This document shows positions 1 to 11,586 of a stretch of 64,000 bases of DNA, piece by piece. Under the pieces are notes generated by a model. That model had not been told where the DNA came from and ran no database searches. It worked only from the letters and a program-made list of their open reading frames with translations. Every line of letters starts with the position of its first letter. Position 1 is the first letter of the stretch. The translations under genes and the position numbers were made by a program. The DNA is from Antedon mediterranea. Its lineage: Eukaryota > Echinodermata > Crinoidea > Comatulida > Antedonidae. The stretch covers positions 5,001-69,000 of the forward strand of contig NC_092673.1 in NCBI RefSeq assembly GCF_964355755.1, given 5' to 3'.

Positions 1-1512
1 AGTAGTCCAGTGTAGTCCCGAGTAGTTCCGAATAGTTCCGAGTAGTTCCGAGTAGTTCCGAGTAGTCGAGTGTAGTTCCGAGTAGTTCCGAGTATTTCCG
101 AGTAGTTCCGAGTAGTTCCGAGTAGTTCCGAGAAATTCCAAGAAGTTCCAAGAAGTTCCAAGAAGTTCCGAGTTTTTTCAGAGTATTTCCGAGTAGTTCT
201 GAACAGTTCCGAGTTGTTCCGAATAGTTCAGAGAAGTTCCGAGTAGTTCCAATAAGTTCCGAGTATTTCCGAGTAGTTCCGAGTAGTTCCGAGTAGTTCC
301 GAATAGTTCCGAGAAGTTTCGAGTAATTGCGAGTATTTTCGAGTAGTTCCGAGTAGTTCCGAGTAGTTCTAAATATTGACGAGTAGTTCCGAGTAGTTCC
401 AATAAGTTCCGAGTATTTCCGAGTATTTCAGAGTTGTTCCGAGTATTTCAGAGTTGTTCCGAGTAGTTCCGAGTAGTTCCGAGTAATATCGAGTAGTTCC
501 GAGAAGTTCCGAGTAGTTCCGAGTAGTTCCAATAAGTTCCGAGTATTTCCGAGTATTTCCGAGTATTGACGAGTAGTTCTGAGTAGTTCCGAATATTGAC
601 GAATAGTTCCCAGAAGTTTCGAGAAGTTCCGAGAAGTCCCGAGTAGTCCCGAGTAGTCCCGAGTAGTCCCGAGGAATCTCGAGTAGTTCCGAGTAGTTCC
701 GAGTAGTTCCGAGTAGTTCCGAGTAGTTCCGTGTAGTTCCGTGTAGTTCCTTGTAGTTCCTTGTAGTTCCGTGTAGTTCCGAGTAGTTCCGAGTAGTTCC
801 GAGTAGTTCCGAGTAGTTCCGAGTAGTTCCGAGTAGTTCCGAGTAGTTCCGAGTAGTTCCGAGTAGTTCCGAGTAGTTCCGAGTAGTTCCGTGTAGTTCC
901 GTGTAGTTCCGAGTAGTTCCGAGAAGTTCCGAGTTTTTCCGAGTTTTTCCGAGTAGTTCCGAGTAGTTACGAAAAATTCCTAGTAGTTCCGAGTTGTTCC
1001 GAGTAGTTCCGAGTAGTTCCGAGTTGTTCCGAGTATTTCCGAGAAGTTCCGAGAAGTTCCGATAAGTTCCAAGTATTTCCAATTATTTCCGAGTAGTTCC
1101 GAATAGTTCCAAGTAGCTCCGAGTAGCTCCGAAAATTTCCGAGTATTTCCGAGTAGTTCCAAGAAGTTCCAAGTAGTTCCGAAAAGTTTTGTGTCCTTCT
1201 CGGTAGTTCCGAGAAGTTCCGAGAAGTTCCGAGTATTTCCGAAAAGTGATGAGAAAAGTTCTGAGTAGTTCCGGGTAGTTCCGAGTAGTTTCATGTAGTT
1301 TCATGTAGTTCCGAGTACTTCCGAGTAGTTCATTGTAGTGACGAGTAGTTCCGAGAAGTTCCAAGTAGTTCCGAGTAGTTCCGAGTATTTCCGGATAGCT
1401 CCGGGTAGTTCCGAGTAGTTCCGAGAAGTTCCTAGTAATTCCGATAAGTGCCGAGTATTTCAGAGTATTTTCGAGTAGTTCCGAGTAGTTCCATATATTG
1501 ACGAGTAGTTCC
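1..1512. repeat. 10-bp minisatellite (GAGTAGTTCC)n
   Basis: About 150 head-to-tail copies of a 10-bp unit, GAGTAGTTCC, with scattered substitutions (GAGAAGTTCC, GAGTATTTCC, GAATAGTTCC and others). The array runs off the left edge of the window and stops at about 1512. Ten bases read in three frames give a 10-residue repeat, so the minus strand has long open frames encoding ELLGTTRNYS-like decapeptides. These frames overlap one another and lack any gene context, so they are treated as a by-product of the repeat. Confidence 0.95.
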
Positions 1513-2007
1513 GGAAAATCAATAGAAAATGATTTATTTAATTGAAAAAAAAAATCGTTTTTTAATTTGTGCTTTAGTTTTTAATGTACTTTACAATAAG
1601 AAATTGTTTACTTAAAAAACATCTACTTTAAAACATAATATAATTTTTGTGTACAATTTAGACAATAAATCGCGGGAAAATTAATATATTTGTTGAATAT
1701 TGTAGCACTCGAACCACTGACGACAGTGACGTCATACCGGCGCCAAGGCAACGGGTCTTACCTTTGAGCTACGTAGGAAATCGCCGAAAGTTGAAGTTAA
1801 TTTTTATCCTATAAACATGAGGTTAGTTCAATTAAGGAATTGGAATTTCAATTGAAAATTCTGTCCTAATGTTGTGTTAATTTGTGTGGCATAATATGTT
1901 AGAGACCGGAGTAGGCCTAACATTAAAAACTAAAGCATTTTTTGAAAATTATTTTAAAATGCGTGTTTCTTATATCTAATGATACATTGAATAATCGAAA
2001 AATGTAA
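1513..2007. other. gene-free interval
   Basis: AT-rich sequence between the minisatellite and a Penelope relic. I see no coding exon. The only structured piece is the tRNA-like stretch at about 1698-1782. Confidence 0.6.
1698..1782 (-). repeat. tRNA-like (SINE head-like) sequence
   Basis: On the minus strand an A-box-like word (GTAGCTCAAAGGTAAG, 1773-1758) is followed about 45 bases later by a B-box-like word (GGTTCGAGTGC, 1714-1704). The spacing fits an RNA polymerase III internal promoter. The acceptor ends do not pair, so this is not a functional tRNA. It could be a SINE head or a decayed tRNA copy. Confidence 0.35.
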
Positions 2008-2175
2008 GAGTAACCAAACTGACCGCATTTTCGGATAAGACAGTCAATAAATTGTCTACCCAAAAACGTCATTTATTTCATATACTGTGATATTTGTGGT
2101 AAACAGTATGTCGGGGAAACAAAAAACACGTATGAGAATCAGATCAGCTATCAAAACATCAAAGCTTGATCAACC
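2008..2175 (+). pseudogene. decayed Penelope-like GIY-YIG endonuclease fragment
   Basis: This stretch is a near copy of the end of the Penelope-like element at 59630-59810. It keeps the words encoding ICGKQYVGET, part of the GIY-YIG nuclease domain, and the following text up to the LDQP codons. Small deletions (for example around 2135-2145) break the frame. It is a truncated relic of the family whose fuller copy lies 57 kb downstream in this window. Confidence 0.85.
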
Positions 2176-2202
2176 GAGATTAGAACCCGGAACTCCTGCT
2201 TG

Positions 2203-2203
<1 letters not shown>

Positions 2204-2239
<36 letters not shown>

Positions 2240-2240
2240 T
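2204..2240. repeat. (TAA)n microsatellite
   Basis: A run of ATA/TAA triplets about 35 bases long, just after the Penelope relic. Confidence 0.85.
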
Positions 2241-2577
2241 ATATTTATACAGGATAAAACAATCAGATAACAGTGTATCTGTTTTACATTGTGGTCCTGC
2301 CCATTATACCACTGGGGCTTTCATGGTATAGTTCCCGATTGGATAGTGACATTCTCGGCGTGGGGTACGGCGAGGAAAGCAACACTAGTCCCTCAATCTC
2401 CGAAGAGATCCCGCTTCGTGAATAAAATACAGAAAGATGAGGGCGTATCAATTCGATCTCTGCATGGTGTGCGTGTTTCTGTAGGCCTATAAATATCCCA
2501 GAGGGTAATAGTTACAATGTAAACGGAATTTTGTCGTGTGGCTCGCACTTGTAGGGTCCAACGGGCATTTTTACCCT

Positions 2578-2800
2578 ACTAATAAAATACTATATCCATT
2601 TTGGTTGTACTTGCGCACAGTGATATTAATTGTAGAATTTAGTTTACCACTTGCGCTACTATACCCATTTTGGTTGTAGGCCTATTTGCGCACAGTGATA
2701 ATAAATCAAGTGATTGCGGGTTGCCCTCGCAATCATTAGTTTATTACTGTGCGCCACTATAACCTTGGTTGTACTTGCGCACAGTGATAATTAAAAGACA
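2578..2800. repeat. imperfect repeat with TTGCGCACAGTGATA core
   Basis: Three diverged copies of a phrase like 'ACTATACCCATTTTGGTTG ... TTGCGCACAGTGATAAT' start near 2588, 2658 and 2755. An inverted version of the core (TATTACTGTGCGC) lies near 2743. The sequence between the last two copies is palindromic around GATTGCG/CGCAATC. It looks like part of a dispersed non-coding repeat; the family is not recognised. Confidence 0.6.
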
Positions 2801-3034
2801 AGTAAAAGTCACACATGATTTAGGATCAAAATTGGTTAAACAAGGTGTGTCTTTAATTACTGATTTAAGGTCAACTTAGTTTAGGTAATAATATCAATTA
2901 ATTCTATTTTACATAGTTTTATCAGATGATTGTAGATAAACATTGGTAAAACAATGTGGGATCACTCATAATGTAAACAGTTTGCATGTCAGCTTAAACT
3001 CAACATCTGTTTAACAATACACAATTAGGCCTAT

Positions 3035-5232
3035 CTATGATTTTCTGTTTATTGAATCTGGTTTAATCATATCATGCCAAGTCCCAACTGTAGATGCATT
3101 TGCTGGGGTCGTTGGTAGAAGAACTACTTTCGCCGTAGAATGATCAGAACTAGTTTCGGCAGCTTTCTCATCTACTTCATGTGCACTGAAAACATACAAA
3201 TCAAGGTGTCAAATTTTCTCTCACGCCTTATTATTTATGATGAGTAGTTTTAAAGCGTTAATAGTAAAGACCTATGCTATCACAAATTATTCCATGAAAA
3301 CAACAGACGTTCTTAAAATATGACTAAGAAATGTTAACCTTTTCTAACAACTTTAACTACTGAATTGTTTTTTTCTTGTAATTGTATTTCTGTGTCTGTA
3401 TTTTAACTTGAACGCCTACAACTTTAAACCATGTAATGTGTGATGAGGGATATAATAAATGAAATTAAATACAAACGGGAATACTAATACAAAAAATGTA
3501 TAAATGTAATCAGTATGAGCCATGGAAGACTACACTTAGTTTGTAAAACATATTAAAATTTAAATAGTGGGAATAAAACAAACGAGAGGCAAATGGATTG
3601 CTGAAAGTGCGTGAATGTTACAAACTTATTTTGGGTTTAAAACGTTTTAAAAACATTAACAAAATATACAGCATGCAACCCAACAATTTCAGCATTTGGT
3701 CTGCATGTTTGTATCAACCTGAATAAATAAATTAAATTAAATAAATCAAAACATAATAAATACTCACATGAGCATCGTTTCGATTAAAGGTGCAATATGT
3801 TCCCATGAATATTTAGTAAGTTTCCTAAGCTTCGTTGTCCAAGTTGGAGTCAATTTTAGACAGACACGAGAGGCAGCAATACAAGACGCAGCAACAAGTG
3901 ACGGCATACAACTTGAAAATACATGATCTGTTGTTGGAAAAAATTATTAGGTTAATAAAATGATTTAAACATCGGTGAGTATACACTTACGGTTCGTTTC
4001 CATTTCGCCGCTGAGGTTTATATAAAATAATTATTGCTTACGTATGTATGTTCGTAAACTATTCTCTCTTGAATCATTAGGAAACATGCTATATTTGTAT
4101 GTAGACACTACAAACAAAATAGTTAGTTAACAAAACATTCTATCAGTACTAATTACCCGAGGTTATGCATTAATACCTGAGTATAAGACCTGGATATGAG
4201 ATATGAGGAATTAGTATAAGAGCTCGCACAAACACATTCGTTTTTCGGTGTTTAAAATCATGTTTATTTGTTGTTATTATTATCAGAACGAAAGATAACA
4301 CCTGCAACTCCATATTCACACCAGAGACGCTATACGTTTGCTCTGCTTTGATTTTGGAACGAGGCAGCGACTCCTTATGCCTGTAATATAGATGTTTAAT
4401 TCCTCAAACAAATACCTTGAAGTGAAATATCTAAGAAATATTTGGTGTACTTCTTCATGTATGTGACGGCATCAGATAGTGATGTCAGAGGTTGCCCAGC
4501 ATGTAGATCTCTATCACAAACGGCATCAGTAATGTAGTAGTCCATAAAATGAACAGCGGTCGGTATTGAAATTTTCCAAGAAAAAAATTCCAACAGAAGA
4601 ATTTCCATTTTTAAGTAATCACTCTTTTTGTCGGACTCGTAAGCACAACTGTTAAAATTGCATAGACTCATAACCTTTTCTTCTTTTTCTTCATATTTTG
4701 CTGTCAAAACAAATCATAAGGTTTACCCACAGTGGTTTTTAATTACCATCATAAACTATGAAACCTAAATTGCCATTATAACGTTCATCAAATTCTCAAA
4801 TATATAGAGAGAAGTACACGCTAAAGACTTCTAGCTGGCATATGTTGCATTTTTGTCATTACATCTGATGGTTGATCAGGGTACTAAATTTGCTGATAAT
4901 ATTTTATTTTGCATGTTTGTTTCACTGCCGCACTAATTATGTTACTTACTTGCAATAACAAGACAGGAAAGGGCAACAAGATGCAATGTTGCTTCTTTAA
5001 TATCATACTTGTCCATAAACCTGTCCATGCAATATATTGCCAGATGTAAAGTGTATGCTGATATATCGTACTTCTCGGAAATTATAGCCAACCAATCAAC
5101 TAGAAATCTTCGTAGACCAATCTGCGGAGAATTGCAGTTAAATGCAGCCAACTGCTTTTCTTTTGCCTTGAGGGTATGGTGGATGTCACAAGCCAGATCG
5201 GGATCAGTCCACTCATCTCGTATCAGTGTCAT
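3035..5232 (-). CDS. CCNJ: Cyclin J
   Basis: Cyclin-fold protein of the cyclin J family, thought to act with a CDK in the nucleus. The four coding exons on the minus strand are 5232-4950, 4700-4416, 3927-3768 and 3185-3035. All have GT-AG borders and phases that join without a break, giving 292 aa. Exon 1 holds the N-terminal cyclin box (SPQIGLRRFLVDWLAIISEK, then YCMDRFMDKYDI and LHLVALSCLVIA). Exon 2 continues with KYEEKEE, the helix MEILLLEFFSWKISIPTAVH and KYFLDISLQ. Exon 3 has PSLVAASCIAASR and YSWEHIAPLIETML, matching the vertebrate C-terminal cyclin fold. Exon 4 is a short polar tail. The start is placed at the methionine before TLIRDEWTDPDLACDIH, which aligns with the vertebrate N-terminus. 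An acceptor-like site at 5258 means a non-coding 5' exon is likely upstream. The protein is shorter than the roughly 370-aa vertebrate form because of the short tail. The paralogue name CCNJL is not distinguishable in a pre-duplication genome. Confidence 0.93.
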
Positions 5233-5375
5233 GCTGTTGAGGCTTTTTGATGGCAGACCTACAATTAAATTCAAGTTATAAACATTACAATATTATATCA
5301 TCGATAATTGATGTCAGAATGAAGTTCTACTATAAGATATGGATATATAATGTTAGACGACTGCAAGACATCGTC

Positions 5376-5680
5376 ATTTATCACCTTTGCACACATCCTT
5401 CTTGCACATACATGTTACATTATGTGCGCAGACATTTGATATCATCCTATATTTATCACCTATGCACACATCCTTCTTGCACATACATGTTACATTATGT
5501 GCGCAGACATTTGATATCATCCTATATTTATCACCTATGCACACATCCTTCTTGCACATACATGTTACATTATGTGCGCAGACATTTGATATATATATAT
5601 ATCATCCTATATGTATCACCTATGCACACATCCTTCTTGCACATAAATGTTGCATTATGTTCGCGGACATTTGGTATATA
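5376..5680. repeat. 75-bp minisatellite, about 4 copies
   Basis: Four copies of a roughly 75-bp unit (TTTATCACC...GCACACATCC...TTACATTATGTGCGCAGACA...TCATCCTATA). The first three are nearly identical; the last is diverged and carries a (TA)n expansion. Open frames on both strands here are products of the repeat. The non-LTR element to the right interrupts the array, because the unit's TATATATCATCCTA text resumes at about 8720-8745. Confidence 0.93.
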
Positions 5681-5955
5681 AGTCACAAAGTCACAAGTCA
5701 CAAATCAGTTTATTTTGATCCATAAATAAAACAAAAATACAAAGCAAAAAATATACAAAAGGACCAGGGAGACTTCCATTAAGGCCAAAGCCGCATGCAT
5801 GGAAGCCACCCAAACATTTTAAATAATATATAATTCTGTATGTAATATAATTTAAAAATTAACAAATCATAAAATCAACAAATCATATCAGTTCAGCTAC
5901 AACCCATCTCTATTACATACATAACAATTTTGGATATAACATAAATCATCATTTA

Positions 5956-7458
5956 TTATTCTGAAATAAAATTATTTTTTAAATATGTAGAAAAACCTTT
6001 TAAAGAATGTGTATTTACCTTTTTAGTGATCAAATTGACAGTATTGTTAATTAATAAAGGTAGGCTATACCTAATACACTTCTTTGCAAACTCATGATTG
6101 ACCCTCACAAAATGAAAGTTGTCTTTAATACGTGTGTTATACGAGTGTAAAGCTGAATTTAGTTCTAAAGGAAACCTTTGAAAATAATCAGGTAACATAT
6201 TATTTGAATATTTAAAGTAAAATTTTAATGGCATAGTTTATGAATATCACTTAAATTTAGAAATCTGAGTTTTTTTAAAAGAGGTTCTGAATGGGCATTG
6301 TATTTACTTTGAGTAAAAATACGTAAAGCTTTCTTCTGCAATATTGTTACTCTTTCACAAGCATAACCCCAAACCAGTATACCATAATTTATGGGCGAAA
6401 CAACTAAAGAGTTATATAAAATATTCATAACATTTTCTGGGATAAAGCGCTTAAGTTTATTTAAAATGCCAATCGTTTTGGAAATCTTAGTTGAAATATA
6501 ATCACCATGGCTATTCCAATTTAGACGTTTATTAATAATTATACCAAGGAAGTTGAAATTATGAACCCGCTGAATCTTAACATTGTCAATTTCTATATCT
6601 AACGTATCAACACGACGTTTACTCATATGAAATATCATATACTTCGACTTTAACACATTTAATGATATTTTATTTAATTTAGGCCATTCACTAACTTTAT
6701 CAAGTTCAATGTTGAGAATGTTGTTAATTGGATTACATGTCCTGAGGGTGCTTAAAAGTGTTGTATCGTCTGCATATATTATAGTTTTAAAAATAGTGCT
6801 AACGTTTGCGATATCGTTTATGTATGATAAACAAAAGCGGACCCAGTATTGATCCTTGTGGAACACCTGTAGTTATCTGTAAAATATCAGATTGAGTTCC
6901 ATTAATGTCCACATATTGTTTAAGATTAGTTAAATAATCCTTCATAAGATTAAGTGAATTCGAGTGAAGGCCATAATGATTCAATTTGTGAAACATTATT
7001 TTGTGATCTAATGTATCAAATGCTTTTGATAGGTCCAAATATATGTTAATAGGTATTTCATAATTGTCCATGTGTTGAATAACTTTATCTACAAGCTCAA
7101 GTGCAGCAAATTCCGTAGAATGGCCTGACCGAAACCATATTGGCTGCTGTAAAATAATTTATTTATTTGAAAGTGGAAATATAATTGGTTGTAAATAACT
7201 TTTTCAACAATTTTGGATATTGCAGGGAGCAACGAGATTGGACGATAATTTGTAAAACAAGAGTTATCACCATTTTTAAAACAAAGGTATAACTCTAGCT
7301 ATTTTCAGTTTATCAGGAAAAATCCCTGTGTTTATCATTTGATTTATAATTATTGTGAGTGGTTTGATTATAATTGATTTAATCGATTTAATTAATTTCG
7401 TTGATAAACCATCACAACCACAACTTGACTTTGATTTTAATTTATCTATAATTTCCAA
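5956..7458 (-). pseudogene. broken reverse transcriptase of the non-LTR element
   Basis: Reverse transcriptase coding relic read in at least four separate frames: 7458-7276, 7071-6799, 6866-6225 and 6234-5956. The palm motifs AFDTLDH, GVPQGSILGP and YADDTT are intact, so the catalytic aspartates can still be seen. Stops near 7270 and a shift near 6830, between the PQGS block and the YADD block, prevent translation as one protein. Confidence 0.85.
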
Positions 7459-8471
7459 AACTGTATCTTCATTTACATTTTAAAAATTAAAGTTATTTGT
7501 TTTATTTGAGAGAAAATGTTCAAAAGATTTGTTACAGCTGTCAGTATTGATTTTATTTGCAAGGTTTGGGCCAATATTTGTGAAATATAAATTAAATTTA
7601 TTTGCTATTTCTAATTGATTTGTTATTGATCGATCATCATCTTTAAATAATTCAGGAAAATGTCTACAATTTTTTGTTTTATTTAGAACATCATTTATGG
7701 TTGACCAGGTTTTACGAATGTCATCTTTACATTTGGAGAAGCATGATTCATAATACATTTTTTCAGCTGTCCTAATGTTACTTTTAAGAATGTTGTTATA
7801 TGTTTTAAGATTTATTTTTAATGTATCATGCTCATTTGATGTTGTTGGGGTGTTCTTATTAATTTTAGGTGTAGTTTATCCCTAAACTTGATAGATTTGA
7901 TTATTCCACTAGTAATCCAATTTGATTTTTTGTGTTTATGTTTATTAAATTTTACAATTTTATAAGGCATACATTTATTTTTAGCAGTCATTATAAGATT
8001 ATTCATGATATTATAATTTTTGTTGGGGTTTGAAGCAGGGTCATGATCTAATTTTGAATGTATGTCAGAGTTTTCTATTTCATTAACACATTTGATGATG
8101 TCACTATGATTATAACTTTTAACATGGTGGACAGGATTTGCTTTTTTGAGAGATGTATTTAGTATATCAAGACATAGAAAATAAGGTTGATGGTCACTGA
8201 ATTTCTTAATCATAATACCGGAATTAGCACTATTTGATGATTTATTTAATCTACAGAAAACGTTATCGATCAGAGTTCCACTTCGGTTTGAAAATCTAGT
8301 TGGCAGTGTGATATAGGGATAACTGAAACTTGTAAGTGTATCAAAAAAATTACTAAAACACTATTTTTCATTTATTTTAAGTACATTAATGTTTGTGTCT
8401 CCAGTTATAATAATCTCTTGATTGAGTTTGTCAAAACGTGTAAGTTCATGGACCAGCTCCTGTATAAACCT

Positions 8472-8665
8472 ATTGTAATTTTCATTTAAATCTTTAGGTG
8501 GGCGATATATATTACCAAGGAGTATGTTTTTCACCAGGTTATACCCTGTTATTTCAAGAAATTGACCTTATTGTAATTTTCATTTAGATCTTTAGGTGGG
8601 CGATATTATTACCAAAGGAGTATGTTTTTCACCAGGTTATACCCTGTTATTTCAAGAAATTGACC
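8472..8665. repeat. 98-bp tandem duplication inside the LINE endonuclease
   Basis: The stretch 8472-8569 is repeated almost exactly at 8570-8665, including the codons for the IYRPPKD endonuclease motif. The duplication must be younger than the insertion and adds a further frame break. Confidence 0.9.
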
Positions 8666-8739
8666 TTCCCATTCAGTAGAATGAACAACAGTTGATTTCA
8701 CAGTGTAATTAAAATCTTTATATATATATATATATCATC

Positions 8740-11586
8740 CTAAACCTGAAGCTTAGTGCTGAATTGTGTCTAAATGATCTTTTAAATGTATAGACCTAAC
8801 TTTGACCATGCTTTGATAAAAGAGTAAATTATCTGGCCATATATGACATCAAAACATCCGTTAAGTACAATTTAAACATGAAGGTCACCTTTAATTAAGC
8901 GAACCAGTACATTATTTAAATTTTTATACGTGATGACGTAATCAAAATGAAATTGGTGGTAAACCATGAGAAATACAATTAAATTTGCCCATTGAAAGGA
9001 CAGTGACGCAAACAATGAAAACGCAGCTAATGATTATAAATTGATTTGAGCATTTGTTTTTATAATTGTGGTGTGATTATATGTTAAACCTTGAATGTAG
9101 TTTATGTGTAGCGAATTTAATTGATATCTGACAAGCAGTTATGAAAAGTGGTAGGGTGGTCAAACAAAATCAATAGGGTCAGAGATCTTACGTTGCAGCC
9201 CTAAGTGTATGGAACAGTTTACTAGTCTGAACACTTTAAGATCAACCTGACGTCGCTATTCGCTGTGATAATATTGGTCTCAAATTGATTAGTACATTCA
9301 TATAAAGGGATATTTTAGTAAAAATGACATCACAACAGAAAGATAAAAACAATGAAAATGTATATTTACAATGGGATAAGGCACTGCAATGTGTCTCATG
9401 ATAATGATGTGTTGTTTTGTTTTATATCATTACGGTATATACTGGCACCTGGAGAGGATCGGTTTAACTGTGCTATTGGTCAGTGGGTTAACTGTACTAT
9501 TGGTCATATAAAATATAACATGAATGGAATCTGAAATACAGAAACATCTTGTTAAAAAGAGGAAAACGATTCATGTACCTAATTTTACCTTTGAGAAACG
9601 AATTCTATATCATTATTAAAATGTATCCGAATAAACCCCCGCTTTGAATAAACAATGACCCTCCCTCGAATAAATCCATCCCCCTCCCCCACCCCCACCC
9701 CTCTATACCCCCATAGGATGGAATAATGATACGATCTGGTTAGACAGAGTTTCATTGGTGAAATGATGGCTGCTAAATTTGTGTCAAGATCAATATTATT
9801 ATGGATGAGGAGTTATACTAGTAGGTCGATTCAAAGTAATTGGAACATCGCTAATCTTATAAGAACGCAAATATTTCTCTTCCCTGGGATTTTCTTAGAT
9901 TGTCGTATATTGTTTATATATTATTTATTATTATCTATTTCAATTAGTTTTCGTTCACACGCACACAACTGACTTGTTTGGCAATTATTTATTAATTTTA
10001 TTTGGCTTATAACAATTGTGTCATGCCTGTTGTTATTATTATTACAAAAACACACCGTTAACATAAGTCCATAATGATAAGTAATTTTTTTTTTTAATTT
10101 AAATTAACAGGTACAATATATATTATGATCTTAATCTAAGCTATAAACGGATTGCATGGTACTTGTGCAACAACCACGCCAGTATATGAGTGAATGGTCC
10201 GTGAGCACAATCACAGTTACTGAAGCTTGTATACGTACAAACTTAAATTACGGTATGTAAAATATAACGTTCAAGCATGAAATACATATTAATTTATATG
10301 ACAAAATATACTGAAATAGCCATAAAATACTTACATTTAACTGTACTAGTAGTCCCCTCCAAGAGACTAATTACACAACATGTGGTTATAGGTTGTATGC
10401 AAATTCATTGGTTGTGACTGATTAAATGATTTAAGGATTATTCCATTTTACAGGAAGAGAGGTCATGACGTGTGATTGAATTAATACAATTATCCCAAGT
10501 TCCCAACCTATACAATTTGAGGATTTATACAGAGCAATTAAACAAGTTAAAAATATAGGACTAGTTTGCGATTTCGGTAAAAATAGTGAGCCCCAATATT
10601 ATAATTTCGTCATTTGCTGCCATGCTGCGTATAGGCCATGGTATGGTGGAACCCAATCCGCAAAACAGCTTCGCTTTTTAACTTTCCATAATTAAATCCT
10701 TTTAAGATGATTGTTACAAGACGATAATGGGAACTCATTGCTACTATTTTGACATAAGTACCCATAACCTTATGTTATAGGGTGACATCAAAAGAAAATA
10801 AAAAGAGAGTAGCCCAGCACATCACAGCTAGCGAATATTGGCTACAGTGGACAACTTAACAAAGAAGGTATCATCATGCAAAAATTAAATTATATTATGA
10901 AAGATAGTATGGTACAATCCTTTATTTGTGCAATATAATTTTAATCGGACTGGTTTTAGACTATTGGGTTAGGAATCGGTCTCGCAAGATATCGACATTT
11001 TATTTTATCCAAATCTATTTTTTATTGTAACAATAGCCTATTTTAAATGTTTAACATTTCATAAAGTTTTCAATACTCTTGTTTTTTTAACTCTTATTTT
11101 ATATTTTGAGTCTGGAAAAAGTGAAAAAAGTTTGGTCACTTAATTGTTCAGTCTTTTGATGTATTTAATGCCTAATTAGCAATTGGCAAAGGAAAGTTAA
11201 ATTTCCAGATTATAGACAACGAAAATCTTTGAATGAATGTCACGATTGACATTCGCATTCCACAAGATTTCCTCATCTAGAATCGCTTCAAAATGAAAGG
11301 AATTATGATTAGATTAATTTTCAGTATATTATCATCGGGCGGTTTGATTTAGAATTTTCTGAATAAATAAATGAATTAATAACAGCGATAGTCTCCAAAT
11401 AAGGAAGTCATCGAACAGCCCCTACCAAATATGGAATTTGGGTATTATAATATCTGATAAACCCGGAAGTGTAGAATACAGTACACCACTAGTATACTAT
11501 ACTACTAGCCCTTCGAGTAGAGGAGGGAGGTACAAGAACTTAATTCGCAAAACATCGATTTTTCAATCTAATAATATTCAGTCGAG
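8740..11586. other. gene-free interval upstream of WDR1
   Basis: No exon with flanking splice sites or recognisable protein was found on either strand in this AT-rich stretch. It contains a C-rich G-quadruplex motif at 9680-9701. The last 100 bases presumably hold the WDR1 promoter, but no TATA box is evident. Confidence 0.55.
9680..9701 (-). other. G-quadruplex / i-motif sequence
   Basis: Four C-runs of 5, 5, 5 and 4 separated by single bases (C5 T C5 A C5 A C4). On the minus strand these are four G-runs with one-base loops, the most stable class of intramolecular G-quadruplex. Further C-runs continue to about 9715. It stands out in an otherwise AT-rich interval. Confidence 0.8.

Larger units (their letters stand above)
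5681..8720 (-). mobile_element. decayed CR1/Jockey-group non-LTR retrotransposon
   Basis: Minus-strand LINE remnant. Reading 5' to 3' it has an APE endonuclease part (IYRPPKD near 8500, a SDHQP motif near 8190), a linker, then reverse transcriptase. RT blocks visible are the DGLSTKLIK region near 7430, LDLSKAFDTLDH near 7030, GVPQGSILGPLLF near 6870 and YADDTTLL near 6780. It ends in a conserved C-terminal HSEPLLKKLRFL region near 6270 and a 3' tail of (TGTGACT)-type repeats at about 5685-5705, typical of CR1/L2-like tails. At least five frameshifts or stops split it, so it is inactive. Clade assignment within the CR1/Jockey/Rex group is by motif memory only. Confidence 0.85.

Noticed and set aside
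9352-9972. 60-70-codon frames upstream of WDR1
   Set aside because: Short, isolated and without any recognisable motif or flanking splice sites.
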